From positions 6,121,001 to 6,185,000 of the forward strand of contig NZ_JACHMI010000001.1 of the NCBI RefSeq assembly GCF_014207985.1: a stretch of 64,000 nt of DNA, written 5' to 3'. This stretch comes from Nonomuraea rubra (GTDB lineage Bacteria > Actinomycetota > Actinomycetes > Streptosporangiales > Streptosporangiaceae). The notes beneath the pieces were generated by a model that worked only from the letters and a program-made list of their open reading frames with translations, was not told where the DNA came from and searched no databases. A program made the position numbers and the translations under genes. Shown here one piece after another: positions 22,665 to 30,323 of this stretch (its first letter is position 1; every line of letters starts with the position of its first letter).

Positions 22665-22696
22665 GGCCCACCGCTCGGGTTTGTGCGATGAGCCCC
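22665..22696 (-). repeat. 32-bp inverted repeat, left copy (Tn3-type end)
   Basis: Plus-strand GGCCCACCGCTCGGGTTTG continuing to GAGCCCC is the reverse complement of 23072-23103, with a single mismatch in 32 bases. The GGGG tip on one side is typical of Tn3-family ends. Confidence 0.8.
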
Positions 22697-22835
22697 CAAG
22701 GTAGCCATCTGTGATGTCTCGGAATCTGCACGTGGTAGTCACAGGTAGGCGGTACTGGGCCGTAGCGGCACGGAAGCGGATCAGCGTGGGCTCTCGGACC
22801 TTCACTGCGATCGGGGGAGACAAGGAGCCCGGCCG

Positions 22836-22943
22836 GTGCGAAGAGAGTGGGAGCTGGAAGACCTCATTGAGTGCGGGACGCTCGATGAGGCCGAGATCGA
22901 TCTGCTGGCGAACAAGAGCGGCGCGACCCGGCTCGGGTTCGCC
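22836..22943 (+). pseudogene. Tn3-family transposase, N-terminal fragment (DUF4158)
   Basis: An intact start remains: AAGGAG eight bases before GTG 22836. The frame encodes RREWELEDLIECGTLDEAEI then DLLANKSGATRLGFAL, the N-terminal DUF4158 signature of Tn3 transposases. At 22944 it continues in frame into a piece of ABC-transporter NBD (SGGRITEEGTHDELLAAG) and ends at a TGA at 23031-23033. The 65-codon chimera has a translation start and is open, but no domain is complete. Confidence 0.75.
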
Positions 22944-22996
22944 CTGTCCGGCGGCCGGATCACCGAGGAGGGCACGCACGACGAGCTGCTCGCTGC
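22944..22996 (+). repeat. 53-bp copy of the ABC subunit A NBD 3' end
   Basis: Identical over 53 bases to the reverse complement of 20059-20111. It is joined in frame to the Tn3 DUF4158 fragment, which marks a recombination junction. The copy is only a few kilobases from its source. Confidence 0.9.
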
Positions 22997-23071
22997 CGGA
23001 TCTGCGAACTCGCTCATGTCGCATCATTTCTGAGAACACGAAGAGTGGCGACGGTTACACAGCACTACTTC

Positions 23072-23103
23072 GGGGCTCATCGCACGAACCCGAGCGGTGG
23101 GCC
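23072..23103 (+). repeat. 32-bp inverted repeat, right copy (Tn3-type end)
   Basis: GGGGCTCATCGCACGAACCC through AGCGGTGGGCC; the mate of 22665-22696. The two copies bound a 439-bp segment holding the TnpA N-terminal fragment. No 5-bp target duplication flanks either the inside or the outside. Confidence 0.8.
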
Positions 23104-23160
23104 CTGACCTGGCTCAGGGCGGCGGATGGCGGCACGATCGCCTGGCTTGTTGCTGCTTCT

Positions 23161-23577
23161 TCAGTTCTGCGGGCGTCGGCGATTGCTCGCTTGTCCCGTC
23201 TCTCGTTCGGTACGCCTTTCCAGGCGGCTGTCGCGGGGCAGGGTGACGGCCATGATGTTGCTGGGGATGTCCAGCTCGATGCGGTGCCACCGGCCGCGCG
23301 GCACGATGGCGGCGGTCCCGGCCGTCAGCCTGATCTCTTCCTCCTGCTGTCCCGGCCGCTCGGGCCGGAGGTAGAGGCGGAACTTGCCGATGAGGCAGGA
23401 GACGATCTCGTCCGCCTCCGGGTGGACCTCCCACTGGTCGGCGTGGACGTCGGCGTCGGTCTTCGCGTGGAAGGCCGTGAGCTGCCAGCCGTCCGGCGGA
23501 CGGTCCCCGCTGCGGGTGATGCCGCCTTGATGGAGGTGGAGAGGGGAGGCGAAGAGATCGAACGGGGTGACGGTCAT
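23161..23577 (-). CDS. Cupin domain protein
   Basis: A 138-residue single cupin barrel. HADQWEVHPEADEIVSCLIG (about 47-66) and RLTAGTAAIVPRGRWHRIEL are the two cupin motifs; candidate metal ligands are His in EVHPEADE, the following Glu, and His in GRWHRI. Its ATG overlaps the stop of the upstream ABC gene by four bases, so it is part of the ABC operon. It may bind or modify the transported compound. The C-terminal 20 residues are Arg-rich and look disordered. Confidence 0.8.
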   Translation of the reverse strand: MTVTPFDLFASPLHLHQGGITRSGDRPPDGWQLTAFHAKTDADVHADQWEVHPEADEIVSCLIGKFRLYLRPERPGQQEEEIRLTAGTAAIVPRGRWHRIELDIPSNIMAVTLPRDSRLERRTERETGQASNRRRPQN

Positions 23578-25385
23578 GCCGGGGCGTCCTTCCTGCGATG
23601 GTCTGTTGCCGGGCGAAGGTGGTCTGTTGCCGGGCCGAGGTGGTCTGTTGCCGCGCGCAGGCGCTCCGTTGCCGGGGGCAGAGGAAGAGGCAGGGAGGCG
23701 GTCCAGAAGCCGGCGTAGCGGGCGTTGCGGCGCAGCAGTTCCTCGTGGGTGCCTGACTCCGCGATCCGGCCGCCGTCGAGGAAGGCGATGCGGTCGGCGC
23801 GCTGGACGGTGCGCAGCCGGTGGGCGACCATCACCACGGTCCGGCCCGCCATGAGCCGGTCGATGCCCTCGTGCACGGCCGCCTCGTTGATCGGGTCCAG
23901 GGCGGAGGTGACCTCGTCCAGCAGCACGATGGGCGCGTTCTTCAGCAGCGCCCGGGCGATCGAGACCCGCTGGCGTTCGCCGCCGGACAGCAGCGCGCCG
24001 CCCTCGCCGACGTTTGCCGACCACCCGCCGGGCAGCCGCTCGACCACCTCGTCCAGCCGCGCGGCGGCCGCCGCCGCGCGGACCTCGGAGTCGGAGGCGC
24101 CGGGGCGCCCCAGCCGGACGTTCTCCTCGATGGTGCCGTCGAAGAGGTAGACGTCCTGGAAGACGACGGCGATCCTGGCCATCAGGTCGTCGGTGGCGAT
24201 CGCGCGCACGTCCACGCCGCCCACCCGCACCGCGCCCGCGTCCACGTCGTGGAAGCGGGCGAGCAGCTGCAGCAGGGTGCTCTTGCCCGCGCCCGACGGG
24301 CCGACGACGGCGAGCCGCCGGCCCTCCGGCACGGACAGCGACACCTCGTCGAGCACCGTGCGGCCGTTCCGCCGGAACGTCACGAAGGCGAACTCCACGT
24401 CGTGGCGGGCCGGCTGGACCGGCTCGGGGGCCTCGGGCAGCGGCTCGGTGCGCAGGACCGCGTCCAGTCTCGCCAGCTCGAAGCGGGCGGCGCGCAGCTC
24501 GCCGCCGCTGTCCGCCAGCGACAGCACCGGGTCGGCGCAGCGGGCCGCGAGCACCAGGATCGCGATCAGCTCGGCCGCGCCGGCCTGCCCGCCGAGCGCC
24601 AGGTACGCGCCCAGGGTCAGCAGCGCGGTGAAGATCGCCTGCACCATGAGCGACAGGCCCAGGACGCCGGGCAGCGCCGACAGGATCGAACGGCGGGCCG
24701 CGTGCTGGAGCCCGGTCAGCGCCTCGTCGAGCGCCTGGAAGCGTTCGCCGGTCCGGCCGCCGGACCGCAGCACCGGCTGGGCCTGGAGGTATTCGACGAC
24801 CCTCGCGGTGGCCTCGTCTCCGCGTTCGGCGCGTTCGGCGTCGCCGGCGGCGGTCGCGCGTCCCGTCCAGACCTGCACCGCCGCCACGACGGGTACGGCG
24901 ACCAGCGCGGCCAGCCCCAGCGGCCGGTTGTAGGCGAGCATCACGACGACGATCGTCAACGGGGTCACCGCGGCGGAGATGAACGGGGCCAGCAGATGTG
25001 CCAGCACGCTCATCGCCTGCAGCACGCCCTGGCCGGCCAGGACCGACACCTCCCCGACGCGGCGGGCGGTGAACCAGCCGAGCGGCAGCCGGGCCAGGTG
25101 GTCGCCGAAGCGGTGGTAGACGCCACGCAGCAACGTGGTGCCGACCCGGAATCCGGACAGATCGCTGGTGTAGCGCAGCGCGGCGTAGGCGGTGACCGCG
25201 GCCCCGAACGCGACCAGCCACGGCCGGGCGTCGGCAGGCGTGTTCCCGAAGAGCGCCCGCAGCACCGGGACCAGCAGCGCGTAGGACAGGCCCTCGGCCA
25301 CCGCGGTCGCCGTCATCAGGGCGATGGTGCGGCGTACCGGAGGGGCGTGATCGGGTCCCAGCAGGTTCAGAAGGGTGCGGATCAC
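23574..25385 (-). CDS. ABC transporter, YbtQ/IrtB-like half-transporter
   Basis: A 603-residue fused TMD-NBD subunit: six membrane helices (about 20-300), NBD (about 330-560). Walker A is VVGPSGAGKSTLLQL, signature LLSGGERQRVSIARA, Walker B IVLLDEVTSALD, H-loop VMVAHRLRTVQ. Together with the overlapping upstream gene it forms a heterodimer of the YbtPQ/IrtAB type, exporter-folded importers of metal-siderophore complexes; this assignment is by family resemblance. The C-terminus carries three 7-residue repeats (PATDHLR-like) encoded by tandem 21-bp units, an unusual tail overlapping the cupin gene junction. Confidence 0.85.
   Translation of the reverse strand: MIRTLLNLLGPDHAPPVRRTIALMTATAVAEGLSYALLVPVLRALFGNTPADARPWLVAFGAAVTAYAALRYTSDLSGFRVGTTLLRGVYHRFGDHLARLPLGWFTARRVGEVSVLAGQGVLQAMSVLAHLLAPFISAAVTPLTIVVVMLAYNRPLGLAALVAVPVVAAVQVWTGRATAAGDAERAERGDEATARVVEYLQAQPVLRSGGRTGERFQALDEALTGLQHAARRSILSALPGVLGLSLMVQAIFTALLTLGAYLALGGQAGAAELIAILVLAARCADPVLSLADSGGELRAARFELARLDAVLRTEPLPEAPEPVQPARHDVEFAFVTFRRNGRTVLDEVSLSVPEGRRLAVVGPSGAGKSTLLQLLARFHDVDAGAVRVGGVDVRAIATDDLMARIAVVFQDVYLFDGTIEENVRLGRPGASDSEVRAAAAAARLDEVVERLPGGWSANVGEGGALLSGGERQRVSIARALLKNAPIVLLDEVTSALDPINEAAVHEGIDRLMAGRTVVMVAHRLRTVQRADRIAFLDGGRIAESGTHEELLRRNARYAGFWTASLPLPLPPATERLRAATDHLGPATDHLRPATDHRRKDAPA
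23599..23661. repeat. Three tandem 21-bp repeats
   Basis: Units 23599-23619, 23620-23640 and 23641-23661 share TGGTCTGTTGCCG and differ at a few positions near their ends. They encode the heptad-like tail of the ABC subunit. Copy number may vary between strains. Confidence 0.85.
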
Positions 25386-27154
25386 CGGGGTTGGTCCCCT
25401 TCCTGGTGGGAGTGCCAGAACTTGGCGAACTTTCCGTCTTGGGCCAGCAGCTCGGCGGGGCTGCCGCGTTCGGTGATGAGCCCGTTCTCCAGCACCACGA
25501 CGGTGTCGGCGCCGGCGACGGTCTCCAGGCGGTGGGCGATGATCAGGGTGGTGCGATCGCCTGCCTGCCTGGCCAGGGCGGCGCGCAGCGCCTGCTCGGT
25601 CCGCGGGTCCGCGAACGCGGTCGCCTCGTCGAGCACCAGGACGGGCGCGTCGGCGAGCAGCGCGCGGGCGATCGAGATGCGCTGGGCCTCGCCGCCCGAC
25701 AGCTTGACCTCTTCGCCGATCACCGTCTCGTAGCCGCGCGGCAGCTCGATGATGCGGTCGTGCAGGTGCACCAGCCGCGCGACGCGGATCACGTCGTCGA
25801 GGCCGGCGTGCGGGACCGCCAGCGCGAGGTTGTCGGCGATCGAGGCGCGCAGCAGGCGGACGTCCTGGAAGACGAAGGAGACCGTCCGGTGCAGCTGCCC
25901 GCCGGCGAGGTGGCGGAGGTCGACGCCGCCCAGGGTGATCGAGCCGTGGGTGGGGTCGAAGAACCGGGGCAGCAGCTGGACGAGTGTGGACTTGCCGCTT
26001 CCCGAGGGGCCCACGATCGCGGTGACCGTGCCCGGTTCGAGCACGAGGTCGATGCCGCGCAGCGCCTCGGGGCCGTCGTCGTAGGCGAAGCGCACGTCAC
26101 GCAGCTCGATCCGGTGTCCCCGCGGTGCGGCGGCGGGGTGCTCGGGCTCGGGGAGTGGCCGCACCGCGAGCACGTCCCGGATCCGGCCGAGCGCGCGCCG
26201 GGCGGCCTGCAGGTCGTCGAAGCCGTGGCCGAGCGCCGCCACGGGGGCGGTCAGGCCCAGCCCCAGCAGCAGGAACGGCAGCAGGTCGGCCGCGGCCATG
26301 GCGCCGTTCGTGATCAGGAGCGCCCCGCCGATCAGGACGGCCAGCAGCACGAACGGCGGTGACAGCGCGAGCTGCATCGCCGCGGCGGTCCCGGACAGGC
26401 CGCGCGCCCAGCGGGCGAGGTCGCCGGCGAAGCCGTCGGCCGCCGCGAGGAACGCGCGGTGAGCGCGCTCGCCCCCGCCGAACGCCTTGACCACCGCGAT
26501 CCCCTGCACGAACTCCACGGCCGCGCTCGAGATCCGGCCCATCCCCTCGTCGAGGGTCTGCTGCTCGCGCAGGCGGCGCGGGGTCATCATCAGGGGGACG
26601 AACGCCACCGCCAGCGCCACCGGGATCACCGTGATCAGCGTGAGCCGCCAGTCGACGGTGAACAGATAGATCAGCGACACCAGCGGCACCACGAACGCGG
26701 TGACGAGCCGGCTCGGGAAGTGGGCGATGAGCGGGTGCACGGCGCTGACGTCCTGCCCCACCACGTTCGCCAGCTCGCCGGTGCGGCGCCGCGAGAGCCA
26801 GCCGATCGGTACGCGGCCCAGCCGCGCGGCGAGCCGCCGGCGGAACGACAGCTGCACGTGGCCGTCGAGCAGGTGCCCGGCCCCGGAGGACGCGCCGGTG
26901 AACAGCAGCCGGACGAACAGGCCTGCCGCACCCGCGATCACGACCGTCCAGACGTGGCGGTGGTCGACCGGCCCGGGCGCCAGGAGCGCGCGCCCCAGCT
27001 CGACCACCGCCAGCAGCGGGGCCAGGCCCGCGATGCCGCCGATCACCTGGAGGAGGACGACGGCGGCGAAGCCCCAGCCGTACGGGCGCAGCAGCCCGGC
27101 CATGGGGTCCGGCTCCAGCGGGGAAACGGGTCGGGCCTTGAGCTGGGAATCCAT
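25382..27154 (-). CDS. ABC transporter, YbtP/IrtA-like half-transporter
   Basis: Fused TMD-NBD subunit of about 590 residues. I chose the ATG at 27154 ([16 protein letters not shown]) because GGGAGG lies nine bases upstream. Walker A is [15 protein letters not shown], signature [15 protein letters not shown], Walker [14 protein letters not shown]-loop [11 protein letters not shown]. It lacks the N-terminal siderophore-interacting flavin domain found in mycobacterial IrtA, so it resembles YbtP more closely. It overlaps the next subunit by four bases. No siderophore biosynthesis gene is in the window, so use of an exogenous siderophore is possible. Confidence 0.85.
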   Translation of the reverse strand: MDSQLKARPVSPLEPDPMAGLLRPYGWGFAAVVLLQVIGGIAGLAPLLAVVELGRALLAPGPVDHRHVWTVVIAGAAGLFVRLLFTGASSGAGHLLDGHVQLSFRRRLAARLGRVPIGWLSRRRTGELANVVGQDVSAVHPLIAHFPSRLVTAFVVPLVSLIYLFTVDWRLTLITVIPVALAVAFVPLMMTPRRLREQQTLDEGMGRISSAAVEFVQGIAVVKAFGGGERAHRAFLAAADGFAGDLARWARGLSGTAAAMQLALSPPFVLLAVLIGGALLITNGAMAAADLLPFLLLGLGLTAPVAALGHGFDDLQAARRALGRIRDVLAVRPLPEPEHPAAAPRGHRIELRDVRFAYDDGPEALRGIDLVLEPGTVTAIVGPSGSGKSTLVQLLPRFFDPTHGSITLGGVDLRHLAGGQLHRTVSFVFQDVRLLRASIADNLALAVPHAGLDDVIRVARLVHLHDRIIELPRGYETVIGEEVKLSGGEAQRISIARALLADAPVLVLDEATAFADPRTEQALRAALARQAGDRTTLIIAHRLETVAGADTVVVLENGLITERGSPAELLAQDGKFAKFWHSHQEGDQPR

Positions 27155-27262
27155 GCCGGCCATCCTCCCGGCCGCCGATCCCCGGATCATCCGCCAGCCG
27201 TCGGGGATCCCGCCACCGTCGCGCGCCGTTCGTCGCGTGGCGGTGGCGGCGCCGGGACCGGC

Positions 27263-28477
27263 TCACCGGCTGGCGACCAGCTCCTCGTCCGAGGTGGCGC
27301 GCGCGGCCCGGCGGCCGGTGGCGAGCGTGAGCAGCAGCGAGGCCGCCGTCAGCGCCACCCCGAACCAGACGACGCTCGTGACGCCCAGGTGATCGGCGAA
27401 CAGCCCGCCGAACAGCGCCCCGAGCGCGATGGAGGTGTTGTAGGCCATCGTGTTGAGCGACATGGCGGCTTCGAAGGTGTCGGGCGCGGCGGCCTGGGTC
27501 ATGTTGACCTGGCACAGCTGCACGACGCCGAACGAAACTCCCCAGAGCACCAGCGCGACGATCGAGCCGGCCTGCCCGTGACCGATCGTGAGCAGCAGCA
27601 GCATCGACACCACGAGCCCGGCGCAGCCGACGATGAAGCTGCCCCTCAGGCTCCTGTTCACCGTGTAGCCGGCGACGAAGTTCCCGATGGCGCCGCCCAC
27701 GCCGTAGATCATCAGCACGACGGTGATGAAGGCGGGGGCGGCTGAGGTGCCGCCCTCCAGGAAGGGCCGTACGAAGGTGTACGCCCCGAAGTGGCCGAGC
27801 ACGAAGAGCACGACCGTGCCCAGCACCAGGCGCAGCGGCAGGTTCCTGAACGGCAGCGCGAAGACCTCCCTGACCGGGACGGCGTTCGCCGAGGGCAACG
27901 ACGGCACGACGGTCGCCACGGCGAGGAGCACCAGCGCGCTGAGACCGCTCCACATGAGGAACGTGGTCCGCCAGTCGGTGAGGCTCTCCAGTACGGTCCC
28001 CAGCGGGATGCCCACGACGGCGGCGATCGAGATGCCCGACATCACGACCGCGGCCGCCCTGCTGGCCTGCCGTTCGGGCACCAGGCGCATCGCCATGCTC
28101 ACGCCGATGGCCCAGAACACGCCGCTGGCGAACCCCATGACCAGCCGGGTCGTCAGGACCAGCGGGTAGCCGGGCGCGACGGCGGTGACGCAATTTCCCA
28201 CGGTCAGGATGACCAGGAGCGTGGACAGCAGCACGCGCCGGTTGACGCGTCTGGTCCAGGCCACGATGAACGGCACGCCGAGCCCGGCTGAGACGCCGTA
28301 CAGGGTGACCATCAGCCCGGCGACGCCCACCGTGATGTCCAGGCTGGAGCTGACGGGGGTGAGCAGGCCGACCGGCATGAGCTCGGTCGTGAGGAAGACG
28401 AACAAACTGGCTGTGATGGCGGCGACACCGAGCCAGGCCCGCAGGGGCGAGTGGGGGTGTCCATGATGTGTGGCCAC
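27263..28477 (-). CDS. MFS transporter, AraJ/YdhP-like efflux protein
   Basis: A 404-residue major facilitator with 12 hydrophobic segments. The motif A region between helices 2 and 3 reads GVPFIVAWTRRVNRRVLLST, and GLMVTLYGVSAGLGVP starts helix 2. It is of the drug:H+ antiporter-1 sugar/arabinose-efflux-like group. It is divergent from a MarR gene with a 16-base perfect palindrome 22 bases upstream of its ATG, so it is probably the repressed target. Substrate unknown. Confidence 0.9.
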   Translation of the reverse strand: MATHHGHPHSPLRAWLGVAAITASLFVFLTTELMPVGLLTPVSSSLDITVGVAGLMVTLYGVSAGLGVPFIVAWTRRVNRRVLLSTLLVILTVGNCVTAVAPGYPLVLTTRLVMGFASGVFWAIGVSMAMRLVPERQASRAAAVVMSGISIAAVVGIPLGTVLESLTDWRTTFLMWSGLSALVLLAVATVVPSLPSANAVPVREVFALPFRNLPLRLVLGTVVLFVLGHFGAYTFVRPFLEGGTSAAPAFITVVLMIYGVGGAIGNFVAGYTVNRSLRGSFIVGCAGLVVSMLLLLTIGHGQAGSIVALVLWGVSFGVVQLCQVNMTQAAAPDTFEAAMSLNTMAYNTSIALGALFGGLFADHLGVTSVVWFGVALTAASLLLTLATGRRAARATSDEELVASR

Positions 28478-28498
28478 GGTTTCCTCTCCGCATTGATA

Positions 28499-28514
28499 AT
28501 CTCAATGTTGAGAT
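28499..28514. promoter_or_regulatory. MarR operator, 16-bp palindrome
   Basis: ATCTCAA-TG-TTGAGAT, perfect in all seven arm positions. Related half-sites follow (CTCAACGT at 28532, ACGTTGAGAT at 28551, GCGTTGAGA at 28566), giving a cluster between the divergent MFS and MarR genes. Confidence 0.7.
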
Positions 28515-28582
28515 AACACCACGGATAGAAGCTCAACGTCAAATAAATGAACGTTGAGATAGTTAGCGTTGAGAGAGGCCTG

Positions 28583-29128
28583 GTGGGCGGCATGACCGGT
28601 CGCCGAGCAGGCGGAGGGAGGCCCTCGTTGGGCGATGCGGTGGATCTGATCCTGAGCCAGTGGCAGCGGGAGCGGCCCGACGTCGACGTCTGGCCCATGG
28701 GGATCATCGGGCGGGTCAGCAGGCTGTCGCGGGTGCTGGATCGCGAGCTGCGGGACTTCTTCGCGGCGCACGGGCTGGAGCGGTGGGAGTTCGACGTGCT
28801 GGCCACCTTGCGGCGGTCCGGCTCGCCGTACGAGCTGACGGCCGGGAGCCTCAACCGGGCCGCCATGGTGACCTCCGGGGCGATCACCAACCGGATCGAC
28901 AGGCTGGCGGCCAAGGGGCTGGTCGAACGGTTCCCGGACGAGGAGGACCGGCGCTCGATCCGGGTCCGGCTGACCGGGCCGGGGCTGGCCAAGATCGATG
29001 AGCTGGTGGGGCCGCACGTGGAGAACGAGGCGCGGCTGCTGGCCGAGCTGGGCCCGCGCGAGCGTGACCAGCTCGCGGGGCTGCTGCGCGGCCTGCTCGA
29101 GTCGCTCGGCGACACCTCCCAGGAGTAG
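28583..29128 (+). CDS. MarR family transcriptional regulator
   Basis: Winged-helix repressor. The HTH is ELTAGSLNRAAMVTSGAITN (about 81-100 in the long frame) followed by the wing RFPDEEDRRSIRVRLT. The start is chosen as GTG 28583, six bases after GAGAGG; an ATG at 28547 lies inside the operator cluster. It is divergent from the MFS gene. A Gly/Arg-rich N-terminal stretch precedes the first helix. The N-terminal WQRERPDVDVWPMGIIGRVS is typical of a MarR subgroup linked to efflux. Confidence 0.9.
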   Translation: MGGMTGRRAGGGRPSLGDAVDLILSQWQRERPDVDVWPMGIIGRVSRLSRVLDRELRDFFAAHGLERWEFDVLATLRRSGSPYELTAGSLNRAAMVTSGAITNRIDRLAAKGLVERFPDEEDRRSIRVRLTGPGLAKIDELVGPHVENEARLLAELGPRERDQLAGLLRGLLESLGDTSQE

Positions 29129-29181
29129 GCCCGCGGGTCGTCATACGGCCGGCCACGCTGCCGAATGCCACGGCGGCGTGG

Positions 29182-29212
29182 CCGGCACCCCGGCGCGGCG
29201 CCGCGGTGCCGG
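29182..29212. terminator. Bidirectional hairpin between convergent genes
   Basis: CCGGCACC (29182-29189) pairs perfectly with GGTGCCGG (29205-29212); the enclosed GCGGCGCCGC (29195-29204) is itself a palindrome. It lies between the converging MarR and aldo/keto reductase stop codons. A strong stem with no U-tract, common in actinomycete terminators. Confidence 0.6.
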
Positions 29213-29244
29213 GACGCTGCGGGGGCGGGGACGTTCCGGAGCCG

Positions 29245-30132
29245 TCAGCCGATGGACCGGAGGCGGTCCAGGTCGGCGTCGGACAGCGTCAGCGTGCCGG
29301 CGGCCACGTTCTCCGCGAGATGGCCGGGGTCGCCGGTGCCCGGGATGGCCAGCACGTGCGGCCCCTGCCGCAACGTCCAGGCCAGCCGGACCTGGGCGGG
29401 CGTGGCCCCGTGGGCGCGGGCGACGGCGAGGACGGTCTCGTGCTCGCCGCCACCCGCACCGGCCTCGCGCCCCGCCCCGGCGATGGCGAAGAACGGCACG
29501 AAGGCGATGCCCTGCTCGCCGCAGCTGCGCAGCAGCTCGCGCTGGCCGGACGCCGAGCCGACGCCGAACGGGTTCTGCACGCACACCACCGGCGCGATGG
29601 CCTGGGCCTCGGCGAGCTGGGCGGGCGTGACGTTGGAGACCCCCAGGTGGCGGATGAGCCCGGCGTCCCGCAGTTCGGCCAGCGCGCCGAAGTGGTCGGC
29701 GATCGAGCCGGCCTTCGCGCTGGGCGGGACGCGGAGGTTCACGACGTCGAGATGGTCACGGCCGAGCTGGCGCAGGTTCTCCTCCACCTGGCCGCGGAGC
29801 TGGGACGGGGTGGCCCACCACCACTCCCCCGACGGGTTCCTGGCCGGCCAGACCTTCGTGGCGATGACGAGGTCGTCGGGGTACGGCGCCAGGGCCCGGT
29901 TGATCAGCTCGTTGGCCGACAGGCGTGGCGAGAAGTAGTACGCGGCGGTGTCGATGTGGTCGACCCCCAGCTCCACCGCGCGGCGCAGCACGCTGATCGA
30001 GCGTTCGCGGTCGGCGCCGGCTCCGGAGGTGAAGGCGGCGCGTCCCGTCAGCCTCAGGGCGCCGAACCCGATCCGGTTGACGGTCAGGTCGCCGAGCTTC
30101 CAGGTGCCGGCAGAAGCCGCGGTGTTAATCAT
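29245..30132 (-). CDS. Aldo/keto reductase
   Basis: A 295-residue NADPH-dependent (β/α)8-barrel reductase. The catalytic tetrad is visible as Asp in HIDTAAYYF (with Tyr three to four residues on), Lys in LVIATKVWPA, and a position normally His in LDVVNLRVPP, where an Asn/Leu pair replaces the usual LH. NADPH-binding segments are RHLGVSNVTPAQL and IPGTGDPGHLAEN. The missing His is seen in some AKR subgroups. The 5' leader contains a long structured hairpin with a U6 tract, suggesting attenuation. The gene is divergent from a P450-TetR pair whose operators lie at 30270-30302. Confidence 0.88.
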   Translation of the reverse strand: MINTAASAGTWKLGDLTVNRIGFGALRLTGRAAFTSGAGADRERSISVLRRAVELGVDHIDTAAYYFSPRLSANELINRALAPYPDDLVIATKVWPARNPSGEWWWATPSQLRGQVEENLRQLGRDHLDVVNLRVPPSAKAGSIADHFGALAELRDAGLIRHLGVSNVTPAQLAEAQAIAPVVCVQNPFGVGSASGQRELLRSCGEQGIAFVPFFAIAGAGREAGAGGGEHETVLAVARAHGATPAQVRLAWTLRQGPHVLAIPGTGDPGHLAENVAAGTLTLSDADLDRLRSIG

Positions 30133-30174
30133 GATCGTTCCTCACGCGGGGATGAAAAGGTGCCACGGTCATCC

Positions 30175-30236
30175 GGGCATGAAAAAAGCCTCCCCGGGGC
30201 GGATGAGGATCCGGCCGAGAAGGCTCTGCGATGCCC
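30175..30236 (-). promoter_or_regulatory. Structured leader of the aldo/keto reductase gene
   Basis: On the minus strand AGCCT...AGGCT and CGGAT/ATCCG close a long hairpin, followed by TTTTTT (30183-30188). An outer stem CGGGCAT/ATGCCCG encloses the hairpin and the U-tract. It lies about 45 bases before the AKR start, in its 5' leader. This resembles a transcription attenuator or a regulated terminator. A simple terminator for antisense transcription is the alternative. Confidence 0.5.
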
Positions 30237-30260
30237 GTAAGACTACCAGCCTCTGGCGCG

Positions 30261-30302
30261 TTGACGTACTGACCTGAGGTCATTAATACTGACCTCAGGT
30301 CA
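30261..30302 (+). promoter_or_regulatory. P450 promoter with twin TetR operators
   Basis: TTGACG at 30261-30266 is followed after 18 bases by AATACT. Two perfect 13-base palindromes, TGACCT-G-AGGTCA (30270-30282) and TGACCT-C-AGGTCA (30290-30302), sit in the spacer and just past the -10, with centres 20 bp apart. They likely bind the TetR protein encoded after the P450. Confidence 0.7.
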
Positions 30303-30323
30303 ACAACGTTCTGGGAGTGGCAG

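Noticed and set aside
22665..23103. Functional miniature Tn3 element
   Set aside because: GGGG tips face inward and no target-site duplication flanks the segment; reported instead as inverted repeats of uncertain orientation.
23599..23661. Possible CRISPR array from 21-bp repeats
   Set aside because: The repeats are directly tandem with no spacers and lie in coding sequence.
26097..28505. 802-codon minus-strand frame over the ABC and MFS genes
   Set aside because: Shadow of the true MFS and IrtA-like genes; composition is dominated by Arg, Ala and Gly.
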